Shown in pieces: positions 21,387 through 29,945 of a stretch of 64,000 nt of DNA; within the stretch, counting starts at the first letter, position 1; each line of letters starts with the position of its first letter. This stretch comes from Lysobacter prati (GTDB lineage: Bacteria > Pseudomonadota > Gammaproteobacteria > Xanthomonadales > Xanthomonadaceae). The notes beneath the pieces are model-generated. The model saw nothing but the letters and a program-made list of their open reading frames with translations. It did not search any database and was not told the origin of the DNA. Made by a program: the position numbers and the translations under genes. The stretch lies in assembly GCF_009765215.1 (NCBI RefSeq), contig NZ_VLNV01000006.1, positions 186,001 to 250,000 on the forward strand, read 5' to 3'.

Positions 21387-22263
21387 CCGAGAGGACGCCG
21401 ACGTGGAAGGCATGCACGCGGCGCGCATCGGCGCCGGAGACGCGGAACACGAAGCGACCGAGGGTGAGTTCCTCGCCGGCTTCGGGCAGGTGACCGATCG
21501 CGGCCGTGACCAGGCCGCCGATGGTGTCGTATTCGTCTTCGTCGAAGTCGGCACTGAAACGCTCGTTGAAGTCGGCAATGGGCGTGAGCGCGTCGACCAC
21601 GAACTGGCCGTCGGCCTGCGCGGCGATGAGGGCGCTGGGGTCCTCGGCGTCGTCGTGCTCGTCGTCGATCTCGCCGACGATCTGCTCCAGGACGTCCTCG
21701 ATGGTGACCAGGCCGGCGACACCGCCGTGCTCGTCGATCACGATCGCCATGTGGTTGCGCGACTGGCGGAACTCGCGCAGCAGCACGTTGAGTCGCTTGG
21801 ACTCGGGGATCAGCACGGCCGGGCGCAGCAGCTCATGGACGTTGCCGGGGCCGTAGTCGGCGACGACGCCGCGCAGCAGGTCCTTGGCCAGCAGCACGCC
21901 GAGGATCTCGTCCTTGTCGTCGCCGTGGACCGGGAAGCGCGAATGGCCCGACTCGACCACCTGTCGCATCAGGTCGAGGAACTTGCCATCGGCCGGCAAC
22001 GAGACCATTTGCGAGCGCGGGATCATCACGTCGCCCACGGTCAGGTCGGACACCGCGATCGCGCCTTCCATCATGCGCAGGGTGTCGGCGGCGATCAGGC
22101 CGTCGGCTTGCGCGTCGCGCAGCAGTTCGACCAGATCCTCGCGGGTGGTGGGTTCGCCGGAAAGCGCCGAACTGATGCGTTCGAGCCAGGAGCGCGGCTT
22201 CTCGTGGTGCCGCCGCTCGTGGGTTTCCTGCGCGTGGAAGCTACTACTGTCGTCCTCGGACAT
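21379..22263 (-). CDS. corC: CorC/HlyC-type CBS-domain magnesium/cobalt homeostasis protein
   Basis: 294 residues, the standard soluble CorC length. After a polar N-terminus come two CBS domains (about 70-130 and 135-190; D-V-M-I-P-R-S-Q-M-V, H-S-R-F-P-V-H-G-D-D-K-D-E-I-L-G-V, G-G-V-A-G-L-V-T-I-E-D-V-L-E-Q-I-V-G). The C-terminal CorC_HlyC transporter-associated domain (about 210-290) follows. It is involved in Mg2+/Co2+ efflux and is also known as YbeX. Order phoH-ybeY-corC is the conserved YbeZYX locus. Confidence 0.95.
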   Translation of the reverse strand: MSEDDSSSFHAQETHERRHHEKPRSWLERISSALSGEPTTREDLVELLRDAQADGLIAADTLRMMEGAIAVSDLTVGDVMIPRSQMVSLPADGKFLDLMRQVVESGHSRFPVHGDDKDEILGVLLAKDLLRGVVADYGPGNVHELLRPAVLIPESKRLNVLLREFRQSRNHMAIVIDEHGGVAGLVTIEDVLEQIVGEIDDEHDDAEDPSALIAAQADGQFVVDALTPIADFNERFSADFDEDEYDTIGGLVTAAIGHLPEAGEELTLGRFVFRVSGADARRVHAFHVGVLSDA

Positions 22264-22378
22264 TGCGTTCTTGAAGGCGCCCAGGGGAAAGGGCGACGGG
22301 GGGAGTCTACCGCGGAAGCGGCTGGGTTGGGTTTCGGGCCGGAGACAGCCAGGCCCGGGCGTCCCGGATCAGGCGCCC

Positions 22379-22861
22379 TCAGTCGTCCTGGTAGGGGTCC
22401 TCGATCCCCATCCCGGCCAGGATCTCGCGCTCGAGCTGCTCCATGCAGATGGCCTCCTTCTCGTCCTCGTGGTCCCAGCCCAGCAGGTGCAGGGCGCCGT
22501 GGACGGTGAGGTGGGCGTAGTGGGCGGCGAGCGGCTTCTTCTGTTCCTTGGCCTCGCGCGCGACCACCGGGGCGCAGATCACCAGGTCGCCCAGCAGCGG
22601 CAGTTTCACGCCTTTGGGCAGGCCGTCAGGCAGTTCGGCGGGGAAGCTGAGCACGTTGGTCGCGTAGTCCTTGCCCCGGTAGTGCCGGTTGAGGGCGCGG
22701 CCTTCCTTGGTGCCGACGATGCGGATGGCCAGGTCGGCTTCGCGGATCCGGCTTTCCAGTGCGGCGGCCACCCATTTGCGGAAACTCACCGCCGCCGGGA
22801 TGCCGGTGCGCGGAACTGCATAGTTGATCGAAACGTCGAGTCGAATCGGGCCCCGGGTCAT
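22379..22861 (-). CDS. ybeY: endoribonuclease YbeY (16S rRNA maturation)
   Basis: 160 residues. The UPF0054 signature H-G-A-L-H-L-L-G-W-D-H supplies the three His zinc ligands in the H-x3-H-x5-H pattern, and the preceding D-L-V-I-C-A-P-V strand is conserved. YbeY acts in 16S rRNA 3'-end processing and ribosome quality control. Starts 11 bp after phoH and shares its direction, so both are probably on one mRNA. Confidence 0.96.
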   Translation of the reverse strand: MTRGPIRLDVSINYAVPRTGIPAAVSFRKWVAAALESRIREADLAIRIVGTKEGRALNRHYRGKDYATNVLSFPAELPDGLPKGVKLPLLGDLVICAPVVAREAKEQKKPLAAHYAHLTVHGALHLLGWDHEDEKEAICMEQLEREILAGMGIEDPYQDD

Positions 22862-22872
22862 GGTATCTGCGC

Positions 22873-23889
22873 TCAGGTGGACGGAACGTGCCGCGCGTCG
22901 CCGGTGTCGGCGTTGCCATCCCTGTTGTCGCGGGCGTCGCGGGCGTCGTAGGCGTTGACGATGCGCGCCACCAGCGGGTGGCGAACGACGTCGCGCGATT
23001 CGAAGAAGGTGAAGGTGATGCCGTTGACGTCGCGCAGCACGTCCAGTGCGTCGCGCAGCCCGGACTTCTGGTGCTTGGGCAGGTCGATCTGGGTCAGGTC
23101 GCCGGTGACGACGGCGGTGCTGCCGTAGCCGATTCGGGTCAGGAACATCTTCATCTGTTCGATCGAGGTGTTCTGCGCTTCGTCGAGAATCACATAGGCA
23201 TCGTTAAGCGTGCGTCCGCGCATGTAGGCCAGCGGCGCGATCTCGATGACGTTTTTCTCCAGCAGCTTGACCACCTTTTCCACGCCGAGCATCTCGTAGA
23301 GCGCGTCGTACAGCGGGCGCAGGTAGGGGTCGACTTTCTGGGACAGGTCGCCCGGCAGGAAGCCCAGCTTCTCGCCGGCCTCCACGGCAGGGCGCACCAG
23401 GATCAGGCGCTGCACGCGTGCTTCGTTCAGCGCTTCCACCGCGCTGGCGACGGCAAGGAACGTCTTGCCGGTGCCGGCGGGGCCGATGCCGAAGTTGATG
23501 TCATTCGTGGCGATCGCGTGCAGGTACTTGGCCTGGTTGGCGCCGCGGCCGCGGATGGTGCCGCGCTTGACGCGGATGCTCACTTCCTGCGGTTCGACGT
23601 CGTCATTGGCGACGCCGTCGGCGTCGATTTCGGTCAGGCGCAGGTGGATCGCAGGTTCGGTCAGCGTCTCGTCGGCGGCATCGCGCCACAGGTCGCGCAG
23701 CAGTCGCTCGGCCTTGTTGACCGCAAGTGGCGGTCCAACGATGCGGAAGACGTTTCCGCGATTGGCGATCTCCACGCCCAGGCGCAGTTCGATCATGCGC
23801 AGGTGGCCGTCGAACGGGCCGGTGAGGTTGGCCAGGCGTTCGGCCTCGGCAGGTTCGAGGGCGAATTCAGAAGTGGTTCGAGCGGACAT
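22873..23889 (-). CDS. phoH: PhoH-family ATPase (YbeZ)
   Basis: 338 residues from the ATG at 23889; a long upstream extension of the frame lacks conserved sequence. The PhoH core has Walker A G-P-A-G-T-G-K-T-F-L-A-V, Walker B Y-V-I-L-D-E-A-Q-N-T and the conserved G-Y-G-S-T-A-V-V-T-G-D-L-T-Q-I-D-L-P. The N-terminal part (about 60-110) has an R3H/KH-like look. It is thought to act with YbeY in RNA metabolism. First conserved gene of the phoH-ybeY-corC run. Confidence 0.95.
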   Translation of the reverse strand: MSARTTSEFALEPAEAERLANLTGPFDGHLRMIELRLGVEIANRGNVFRIVGPPLAVNKAERLLRDLWRDAADETLTEPAIHLRLTEIDADGVANDDVEPQEVSIRVKRGTIRGRGANQAKYLHAIATNDINFGIGPAGTGKTFLAVASAVEALNEARVQRLILVRPAVEAGEKLGFLPGDLSQKVDPYLRPLYDALYEMLGVEKVVKLLEKNVIEIAPLAYMRGRTLNDAYVILDEAQNTSIEQMKMFLTRIGYGSTAVVTGDLTQIDLPKHQKSGLRDALDVLRDVNGITFTFFESRDVVRHPLVARIVNAYDARDARDNRDGNADTGDARHVPST

Positions 23890-24008
23890 CGAGAGGAAGT
23901 GTCTTCCGTGGCGAACTGGGGACGCACGCGCTTGCGCGCCGAGGGGTAAACAGCTTGCGCCTGCGCGGGCGATTTCGCAAAACGGCGACGTCCAAATGTC
24001 TGCCGGTG

Positions 24009-24245
24009 CTAGTCGCGCGGTGACGAGGCCGGGGCTTTGAGTGCGCGGTAGACCAGTCGCACGCCTATTGCGCCGACCAGCACCGAACCGACCAGCCACA
24101 ACCGCATCACCGCATCGCCGGCATGCTCGCTATCGCGGAAGTAGCGCATTGCGTAGCGCAACAGTCCCAGTGCGGCGATGGCGCAGAACCACAGTCCCAG
24201 TGCGCAGCGCTGGAGCAGGCCAGGAGCGGGAGCAGGGTCGGGCAT
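24009..24245 (-). CDS. small two-pass membrane protein
   Basis: 78 residues with a short polar start, a first span about 12-30 (A-L-G-L-W-F-C-A-I-A-A-L-G-L-L), a charged loop (M-R-Y-F-R-D-S-E-H-A-G-D) and a second span about 46-68. It is encoded 119 bp upstream of phoH in the same direction and may share its transcript. Function unknown. Confidence 0.62.
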   Translation of the reverse strand: MPDPAPAPGLLQRCALGLWFCAIAALGLLRYAMRYFRDSEHAGDAVMRLWLVGSVLVGAIGVRLVYRALKAPASSPRD

Positions 24246-24365
24246 GGCGACGGGAATCTCAGTCGAGGGCAGTCGACACGATAGGGCAGAGCGGGGCGCC
24301 GGTGCTTGCGGCTCCGGGCGGCACGGCGACCGCCGAACGACCGTTCGTCGGTCCAGGGTTGAAAC

Positions 24366-24383
24366 TAATTAACTGATGAATTA
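24366..24383. promoter_or_regulatory. candidate TetR operator in front of tetR
   Basis: Inverted repeat TAATT-N8-AATTA in an unusually A+T-rich stretch, ending 12 bp before the tetR start. Size and place suit autoregulation by the TetR-type repressor that follows. Seen by eye only. Confidence 0.4.
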
Positions 24384-24395
24384 AATATAGCGGCC

Positions 24396-25100
24396 ATGAC
24401 AGAGTCCCCCCAAACCAGGGCCGCGAAGGCCAAGACGCCGGGCAAGGGCGCGAAGGCCGCCAAGGGGGCCCTCCGCCGCGCTCCCGGCCGCCCCGGCCCG
24501 GACAGCCCCGACCTGCGCGAGCGCCTGCTCGACGGCGCCATCGCCTGCTTTGCCCGCCAGGGCATCGCGGCCACCCCGCTGCGTGCGATCGCCACCGAGG
24601 CAGGGGTCACGCCGGCGCTGCTGCACTACTACTTTGGCGACAAGGCGCAGTTGCAGGAGGCGGTAGTGGCCGAGCGCGTACTGCCCGCGTTCGCACGCCT
24701 ACGCGAACCGCTCATGCAGGCGGGCGATGACATCGCCGACCTGGTCGCTGCGTTCGTGAAGGGCATCGGCGTCCTGGTCGCCGAGCATCCCTGGCTGCCG
24801 GCGCTGTGGGTGCGCGAAGTGCTCTGCGAAGGCGGCGCCTTGCGCGAGGTCCTGTTCGAACGGATCGGCCCGCAGATGCCGCTGATGATGGCCGCGCGCT
24901 TCGCCCAGGCGCAGCAGCGCGGCGAACTCAACGAGGACCTGGACCCGCGCCTGCTGATGGTGTCGCTGGTCGGTCTGACCCTGTTTCCCGCGGCCGGCGC
25001 CCCGATCTGGCGCCGCATGTTCCAGGCCGATGACCTGGATTTCGATGCCCTGCGTCGGCACACGCTGGCGCTGCTGGACCGCGGACTTGGTGTGGGATGA
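24396..25100 (+). CDS. TetR/AcrR-family transcriptional regulator of the adjoining efflux genes
   Basis: 234 residues. The basic, Pro/Ala-rich N-terminal 40 residues precede a TetR helix-turn-helix (L-D-G-A-I-A-C-F-A-R-Q-G-I-A-A-T-P-L-R-A-I-A, then G-V-T-P-A-L-L-H-Y-Y-F-G-D-K). The rest is a helical ligand-binding domain. It begins an operon-like run with the membrane fusion, ATPase and permease genes, in the layout of CecR(YbiH)-YbhG-YbhF-YbhS/R. So it probably represses this exporter until a drug-like ligand binds. Confidence 0.9.
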   Translation: MTESPQTRAAKAKTPGKGAKAAKGALRRAPGRPGPDSPDLRERLLDGAIACFARQGIAATPLRAIATEAGVTPALLHYYFGDKAQLQEAVVAERVLPAFARLREPLMQAGDDIADLVAAFVKGIGVLVAEHPWLPALWVREVLCEGGALREVLFERIGPQMPLMMAARFAQAQQRGELNEDLDPRLLMVSLVGLTLFPAAGAPIWRRMFQADDLDFDALRRHTLALLDRGLGVG

Positions 25101-25107
25101 CGAAGCC

Positions 25108-26094
25108 ATGAACACGAACAAGCGCAACCACTCGAAAACGCCGCGCGCCTGGCTGGGCCTTGCCTGCATCGCGCTGCTGGCCGGCTGCGGCAAGGAACCG
25201 CCGCAGGCACTGGGCACGCTGGAATGGGACCGCATCGCCTTGCCGGCGACGGCGCCGGAACGCATCGTCAGCATCGACGTGCGCGAGGGGCAGCGGGTCA
25301 AGGCCGGCGCCCGCCTGGTGCAACTCGAAGTGACCCGCACGCAGGCCGAACTCGCGGCCCTGCAGGCACAGGCCCGCCAGGCTGGCGACGTGCTGGCGGA
25401 ACTGGAGGCCGGCCCGCGCAGCGAAGACATCGCCCAGGCACGTGCCAACCTCGCCGCGGCGCAGGCCGAAGCCGCTGATGCGCGCGCGTACTACGCGCGC
25501 CTGCAGCCGCTGGGGCGGCAACAACTCGTCGCCGCCTCCGATGTCGATCGCGCACGCGCCGCTGCGGGCAACTCGCAGGCGCAGGTGCGGGCGGCACAGG
25601 CGGCGCTGCTCGAACTGGAGCGAGGCACTCGCGTCGAACAGATCGCGCAGGGCGAATCGGCGCTGGCCGCCGCCACCGCGCAGGCCGCTTCGCAGGAAGT
25701 GACGCTGCACAAACTCGACCTGGTCGCGCCGCGCGACGGCGTGGTCGACAGCCTGCCGTACCGTCTCGGCGACCAGGCCCCGGTCGGCGCGCCGCTGGCG
25801 GTCATGCTCGTCGGCGATGCGCCGTATGCGCGCGTCTACGTGCCCGAACCGATCCGCGTCGGCGTGCATGTGGGCCAGTCCGCGCGCGTCTTCATTGACG
25901 GCCGCGAAGGCTCGCTCGAGGGCAGGGTGCGGATGATCCGCAACGAGGCAAGCTTCACCCCGTACTACGCGCTGATCGGCAAGGACGCGGCACGGCTGAG
26001 CTATCTGGCGGAAGTCGAACTGGTCGGTGGCCAGACCGCCGACCTGCCGGCAGGCCTGCCGGTGCGGGTCGAATTCGAGGCGGGCAAGAAGTGA
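25108..26094 (+). CDS. HlyD-type membrane fusion lipoprotein (YbhG-like)
   Basis: 328 residues from the ATG at 25108. It has a lipobox L-L-A-G-C with Cys 27, so it is anchored to a membrane by lipid. A split lipoyl/barrel-sandwich domain (V-S-I-D-V-R-E-G-Q-R-V-K-A-G near 50-65 and D-L-V-A-P-R-D-G-V-V-D near 205) encloses an Ala/Gln-rich coiled-coil hairpin (about 75-190). The beta-barrel follows (Y-A-R-V-Y-V-P-E). The protein would link the ABC pump below to an outer-membrane channel. Begins 7 bp after tetR and its stop overlaps the GTG of the ATPase. Confidence 0.9.
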   Translation: MNTNKRNHSKTPRAWLGLACIALLAGCGKEPPQALGTLEWDRIALPATAPERIVSIDVREGQRVKAGARLVQLEVTRTQAELAALQAQARQAGDVLAELEAGPRSEDIAQARANLAAAQAEAADARAYYARLQPLGRQQLVAASDVDRARAAAGNSQAQVRAAQAALLELERGTRVEQIAQGESALAAATAQAASQEVTLHKLDLVAPRDGVVDSLPYRLGDQAPVGAPLAVMLVGDAPYARVYVPEPIRVGVHVGQSARVFIDGREGSLEGRVRMIRNEASFTPYYALIGKDAARLSYLAEVELVGGQTADLPAGLPVRVEFEAGKK

Positions 26095-27047
26095 ACGCCG
26101 GCGCCGATCAACTGGCCATCCGCGCACGCGGACTGACCAAGCGCTTCGGCTCGCTGGTCGCGGTCGATCATGTCGACCTGAGCGTGCCGCGCGCGAATGT
26201 CTATGGCTTCCTCGGGCCCAATGGCTCGGGCAAGACCACCACCATCCGCATGCTCTGCGGGCTGCTGACGCCGAGCGAAGGCGACGTCGAAGTGTTGGGC
26301 CTGCGCATTCCCGAGCAGGCCGAGGAGCTGCGCAAGCGCATTGGCTACATGACGCAGAAGTTCTCGCTGTTCGACGACCTGACGGTGCGCGAGAACCTCG
26401 AGTTCCTCGCCGCCGTGCAGGACATCCCGCGCGCCAAGGCGGCAAAGCGCATCGACGAACTGGTCGCGCAGTACCACTTCGAGGACCGCCAGAAACAACT
26501 GGCCGGGACCATGAGCGGCGGCCAGAAGCAGCGGCTGGCGCTGGCGGGCGCGGTGATCCAGAACCCCGAGCTGCTGTTCCTCGACGAGCCCACCAGCGCC
26601 GTCGATCCGGAGTCGCGTCGCGATTTCTGGGAAAAGCTCTTCGATCTCGCCGACGCCGGCACCACCATCCTGGTCTCGACCCACTACATGGACGAGGCCG
26701 AGCGCTGCCATCGCATCGCCATTCTCGATCGCGGCGTGCTGGTCGCAGACGGCACGCCAGACGAACTCACCCAGGCCCTGGCCGGACGTACCGTCGAGGT
26801 TCTGGCGGCGCAGCCGCGGCGTGCGCAGCAGATGCTGGTCAAGGTGCCGGGGGTGCTGAGCGTTGCGCAGATCGGCAACTCGCTGAGGGTATTGAATGAA
26901 AGCAACGGCGACGCCGCGGCGCGACTGCAAAAGGCGTTGACCGATGCCGGGCTGGAGGCGACGGTGGCCGCCTCGCATCCGAACCTGGAGGACGTCTTCG
27001 TCGCGTCCACGCGCGGCCGAGTCGAGCAGCAGGAGCGCGCCGCATGA
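26091..27047 (+). CDS. ABC transporter ATP-binding protein (YbhF-like)
   Basis: 318 residues, GTG start overlapping the previous stop (GTGA). All nucleotide-binding motifs are present: Walker A G-P-N-G-S-G-K-T-T-T near 40, signature M-S-G-G-Q-K-Q-R-L near 140, Walker B L-L-F-L-D-E-P-T-S-A-V-D near 160, and the switch His in V-S-T-H-Y-M-D-E-A-E. The C-terminal 90 residues form the DUF4162-like tail of drug/Na+ exporters. It powers the permease encoded next. A single ATPase domain, unlike the fused two-domain YbhF of enterics. Confidence 0.94.
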   Translation: MNAGADQLAIRARGLTKRFGSLVAVDHVDLSVPRANVYGFLGPNGSGKTTTIRMLCGLLTPSEGDVEVLGLRIPEQAEELRKRIGYMTQKFSLFDDLTVRENLEFLAAVQDIPRAKAAKRIDELVAQYHFEDRQKQLAGTMSGGQKQRLALAGAVIQNPELLFLDEPTSAVDPESRRDFWEKLFDLADAGTTILVSTHYMDEAERCHRIAILDRGVLVADGTPDELTQALAGRTVEVLAAQPRRAQQMLVKVPGVLSVAQIGNSLRVLNESNGDAAARLQKALTDAGLEATVAASHPNLEDVFVASTRGRVEQQERAA

Positions 27048-28162
27048 ACCTGCGCCGCCTGTTCGCGATCGTGCAGAAGGAGTTGCGGCAGATGCGCCGC
27101 GACCGCATCACGCTGGCGATGATCGTCGGGATCCCGGTGATGCAGCTGGTGCTGTTCGGCTATGCGATCAATCTCAACCTGCGTGGCCTGGAAACCGGCG
27201 TTGCCGACCAGGCCAATACCGCCGGCTCGCGCGCTGTGGTCATGGACATGGTGGCCACCGGAGTCATCGACCCGACGTACAGCGCGACCACGCCGCAGGA
27301 ACTGATGGAGCAGTTGCGCCGCGGCGAAATCAGCATCGGTGTGGTGATCCCGCCGGACTTCGAGCGGCGCCGCTTCGAGGGCCGCGAGGCGGTGCAGGTG
27401 CTGGTCGACGGCAGTGACACGGTCGTGCAGAGCGCGGCGGTGCAGCTGGCGCAGTTGCCGCTGAGCAATACGCCGACCAACAACCTCGAGCCCGTGCGCG
27501 GCGGCACTGGCCAAGTGGCCGCCGGGCAGATTGGCGTGGTCAGCTTCTACAACCCCGAGCGGCGATCGGCGGTGAACATCGTGCCGGGCCTGATCGGCAT
27601 CATCCTGACCATGACCATGGTGATGTTCACCGGCGTGGCCATCGTCCGCGAGCGTGAGCGCGGCAACATGGAGCTGCTGATCGCCACGCCGCTGAGCAGC
27701 AGCGAGCTGATGATCGGCAAGGTGCTGCCGTATGCCGGCATCGGGCTGATCCAGACCACGCTGGTGATCCTGCTGGGCGTATGGCTGTTCGACGTGCCGA
27801 TCCGCGGCAGCCTGCTGGATGTCTATCTCGCCTCGGTGCTGCTGATCATCGCCAACCTGACGCTGGGGTTGTTGATCTCGACCAAGGCGCAATCGCAGTT
27901 CCAGGCGATGCAGATGACGTTCTTCGTGTTCCTGCCGTCGATCCTGCTGTCGGGCTTCATGTTCCCGTTCGCCGGCATGCCCAGGATCGTGCAGTGGCTG
28001 GCCGAGGTGCTGCCGCTCACGCACTTCCTGCGCCTGATCCGCGGCGTGATGCTGCGCGGTGCGACGCTGGTCGAACTGTGGCCGGAGGTGCTGGCGCTGC
28101 TGGCGTTCATCACGGTGATGATGACGGCGGCGATCATGCGGTTCCGCAAGCGGCTGGATTGA
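27044..28162 (+). CDS. ABC-2 type exporter permease (YbhR/YbhS-like)
   Basis: 372 residues, overlapping the ATPase gene by ATGA. Layout of the ABC-2 membrane subunit: a first span at about 25-42, a periplasmic part of about 140 residues, then five spans (from about 175). The conserved R-E-R-E-R-G-N-M-E-L-L-I-A-T-P loop that contacts the ATPase lies near 203-217. Only one permease gene is seen, so the pump is probably a homodimer, whereas enteric ybh operons have two. Confidence 0.93.
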   Translation: MNLRRLFAIVQKELRQMRRDRITLAMIVGIPVMQLVLFGYAINLNLRGLETGVADQANTAGSRAVVMDMVATGVIDPTYSATTPQELMEQLRRGEISIGVVIPPDFERRRFEGREAVQVLVDGSDTVVQSAAVQLAQLPLSNTPTNNLEPVRGGTGQVAAGQIGVVSFYNPERRSAVNIVPGLIGIILTMTMVMFTGVAIVRERERGNMELLIATPLSSSELMIGKVLPYAGIGLIQTTLVILLGVWLFDVPIRGSLLDVYLASVLLIIANLTLGLLISTKAQSQFQAMQMTFFVFLPSILLSGFMFPFAGMPRIVQWLAEVLPLTHFLRLIRGVMLRGATLVELWPEVLALLAFITVMMTAAIMRFRKRLD

Positions 28163-28241
28163 CCCCAAGCCGCCCCACGACTTGCGCGCCACCGCATCAT
28201 TGCGCAAAGTCGCGAGGCTCCAATCGCCTGGGGAGGGCGTG

Positions 28242-29906
28242 ATGCACAAGCTTGGATTGGCCATTTCCACGTTGCTGCTGGCGCTGGCCGGCGGCGCAAC
28301 TGCAGCCGAAGTCACGGTTTTGAGCGCGGCCCGGATCCACACGATGGCCACCGCCCAGCCGCGCGTGCAGGCACTGGCCTTCGACGAGGGCGGAAAGATC
28401 CTCGCCCTGGGCGACACCGCCGCGCTGCTCAAGCGCTATCCGAAGGCCAAGCGGATCGACGCGGCCGACGCCACGATCATCCCCGGCCTGATCGACGCGC
28501 ACGCGCACGTCTCCGGCCTGGGGATGACGATGCTCACCGCCGACCTGGTCGATTCGACCAGCAAGGACGAGGTGGTCAAGCGACTTCGCGAGTTCGCCAC
28601 CAAGCTGCCGGCCGACGCTTGGCTGATCGGACGCGGCTGGGACCAGAACGACTGGCCTGTGAAGCGCTTTCCGACCGCGGCCGACCTCGACGCGGCCTTC
28701 CCCGATCGCCCGGTCTGGCTGGAACGCATCGACGGCCATGCCGGCTGGGCCAACAGCGCGGCACTGCGTGCGGTCAAGCGCGACCTCGCCGGCAAGTGGC
28801 AGCCTGATGGTGGCCGCATCGAGCGCGACGCCGCCGGCAAACCCACCGGCATCTTCGTCGACGGCGCCATGGCACTGGTCGACGAGTCGCGGCCGCCGCT
28901 CGATGACGCCACCGCCGAACGTGCGCTGGTGCTGGGCATGCAGTCCGCCGTCGAGCACGGACTGACCGGCGTGCACGACGCCGGCGTCAGCCTGGCCGAG
29001 ATGCAGCGCTACCAGCACCTGGCCGATCGCAACCAGATGCCGCTGCGGATCACCGCGATGGCGGCGGGCGACGGCGACGCACTTGCGCAGATCTGCCGCG
29101 ACGGTCTTTACAAGCATCCGTCGGGCCGCCTGCAGATGCGTACCGTCAAGCTGTATGCGGACGGCGCGCTCGGCAGTCGCGGCGCGGCCATGGTGCAGGA
29201 CTACAGCGACGACCACGGCAATCGCGGCCTGATGCTGATGTCGCCCGAGGCGCTGCTGGCCGCGTCCATCAAGGCCAAGGGCTGCGGCATGCAGGTGGCG
29301 ACGCACGCCATCGGCGACCGCGGCAACCACGAAGTGCTCGAAACCTATGCGAAGGCGCTGGGTGCAGATGCGGCGGGTGACCATCGCTGGCGCATCGAAC
29401 ACGCGCAGGTGCTGACGCCACAGGACCTGCCGCGCCTGGCCCAGTTGCACGTGATCGCCTCGATGCAGCCCACCCACGCCACCAGCGACATGCCCTGGGC
29501 GCAGGACCGCGTCGGGCCGCAGCGGATCGTCGGCGCCTACGCCTGGCGCCAGTTGCGCGACAGCGGCGCGCGCCTGGCACTGGGGTCGGACTTCCCGGTG
29601 GAGTCGGTGGATCCGCGTTTCGGGCTCTACGCTGCGGCCACGCGCGCTGATTCGCACGGTCTGCCGGTGGGTGGCTGGTTCCCGCAGGAGAAGCTGACCG
29701 CGTTCGAAGCGCTGCGCGGATTCACGCTCGATGCCGCCTACGCCGGTTTCGCCGAGGCCGAGGTCGGCAGTCTCGAAGTCGGCAAGCGCGCCGATTTCGT
29801 CGTGCTCAAGGAAGACCCGATGGCGATCCCGCCGGCGCGTTTGCGCGAGTTGACGGTGGAAGCGACGTACGTCGACGGTCGCGCGGTGTATAGCGCGGCG
29901 AAGTAA
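28242..29906 (+). CDS. secreted amidohydrolase (YtcJ/amidohydrolase_3 family)
   Basis: 554 residues from the ATG at 28242, which begins a clear signal peptide (L-A-I-S-T-L-L-L-A-L-A-G-G-A-T-A-A). Metal-binding landmarks: G-L-I-D-A-H-A-H-V, T-H-A-I-G-D-R-G-N-H, R-I-E-H-A-Q-V and L-G-S-D-F-P-V-E-S. Family members hydrolyse N-acyl or cyclic amides with a metal centre; the substrate here is unknown. A ribosome-like GGGGAGGG stretch (28230-28237) is just before the ATG. 79 bp after the permease, so possibly co-transcribed with the exporter. Confidence 0.9.
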   Translation: MHKLGLAISTLLLALAGGATAAEVTVLSAARIHTMATAQPRVQALAFDEGGKILALGDTAALLKRYPKAKRIDAADATIIPGLIDAHAHVSGLGMTMLTADLVDSTSKDEVVKRLREFATKLPADAWLIGRGWDQNDWPVKRFPTAADLDAAFPDRPVWLERIDGHAGWANSAALRAVKRDLAGKWQPDGGRIERDAAGKPTGIFVDGAMALVDESRPPLDDATAERALVLGMQSAVEHGLTGVHDAGVSLAEMQRYQHLADRNQMPLRITAMAAGDGDALAQICRDGLYKHPSGRLQMRTVKLYADGALGSRGAAMVQDYSDDHGNRGLMLMSPEALLAASIKAKGCGMQVATHAIGDRGNHEVLETYAKALGADAAGDHRWRIEHAQVLTPQDLPRLAQLHVIASMQPTHATSDMPWAQDRVGPQRIVGAYAWRQLRDSGARLALGSDFPVESVDPRFGLYAAATRADSHGLPVGGWFPQEKLTAFEALRGFTLDAAYAGFAEAEVGSLEVGKRADFVVLKEDPMAIPPARLRELTVEATYVDGRAVYSAAK

Positions 29907-29916
29907 CGAGTCGGTG

Positions 29917-29938
29917 GGGAGGGGCTTCAGCCCCTCCC
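29917..29938. terminator. C-rich palindrome between convergent genes
   Basis: Perfect 10-bp arms GGGAGGGGCT / AGCCCCTCCC with a 2-base loop, between the amidohydrolase and miaB stops. A probable two-way terminator. Confidence 0.6.
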
Positions 29939-29945
29939 GCCGCGA

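Noticed and set aside
24301-24360. ACGACCGTTCGTC region before tetR as the main operator
   Set aside because: The symmetry is partial and off-centre; the A+T-rich TAATT-N8-AATTA repeat nearer the start is the better candidate.
26684-28432. 582-codon minus-strand frame over the ABC exporter genes
   Set aside because: Antisense to overlapping, motif-complete ABC genes; no independent support.
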